A stretch of 5,264 bases of DNA. It comes from Nitrospiria bacterium (lineage in GTDB: Bacteria > Nitrospirota > Nitrospiria > Nitrospirales > UBA8639). The translations under genes and the position numbers were made by a program. Each line of letters begins with the position of its first letter. Position 1 is the stretch's first letter. Below the pieces are notes generated by a model. It was not told where the DNA came from and did no database searches. It was given only the letters and a program-made list of their open reading frames with translations. Below are positions 5,240 through 5,264 of the stretch, in pieces. The stretch spans positions 1-5,264 of the forward strand of contig JAUIKP010000272.1 in the NCBI GenBank assembly GCA_030430725.1, written 5' to 3'.

Positions 5240-5264
5240 CCAGGCGACAAAGACAGATTCCAGG

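Overview
The window looks like a chromosomal segment from a Gram-negative bacterium. The evidence is four neighbouring genes whose products all begin with export signals, two of them with lipoprotein-type cysteines and BON domains. The combination of a DnaE-type polymerase, a SRAP protein, tandem BON lipoproteins and a LolA-like protein would fit Nitrospirota, but that is an impression from protein style and not a demonstrated assignment. No phage, transposon, CRISPR, tRNA or rRNA features were seen.

Layout. (1) Positions 1-599, plus strand: the 3' end of a DnaE-family DNA polymerase III alpha subunit, cut by the window edge. (2) Positions 759-2646, minus strand: four genes with gaps of 63-75 nt. 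In transcription order they are a secreted protein with a strikingly regular aromatic heptad array, two tandem-duplicated small BON-domain lipoproteins, and a LolA/DUF4412-like periplasmic protein. The polymerase gene converges on this cluster across a 159-nt gap (600-758) with no convincing terminator. (3) Positions 2647-3245: a roughly 600-nt intergenic stretch with no convincing gene and one clear inverted repeat. (4) Positions 3246-3914, minus strand: a SRAP (YedK/HMCES) abasic-site shielding protein with all catalytic residues. (5) Positions 3915-4270: a divergent intergenic region with a 16-bp palindrome close to the SRAP start. (6) Positions 4271-5080, plus strand: a class I SAM-dependent methyltransferase, followed by a possible 36-codon ORF and a weak intrinsic terminator.

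How the genes may work together. The four-gene minus cluster reads as a cell-envelope module, with every product predicted to be exported and the BON pair a local duplication. The SRAP protein and the polymerase both belong to DNA metabolism, but the envelope cluster separates them, so a shared DNA-damage response is only a suggestion. The methyltransferase has no clear link to its neighbours.

The most unusual object is the 161-residue coiled-coil protein: F or Y falls at exactly every seventh residue for twelve consecutive positions (residues 61-138), an aromatic zipper rather than a leucine zipper. The second point of interest is the SRAP start, which the catalytic Cys2 fixes. It has no Shine-Dalgarno sequence and sits just downstream of a GATAAT box and a palindrome, suggesting a leaderless and possibly regulated transcript.
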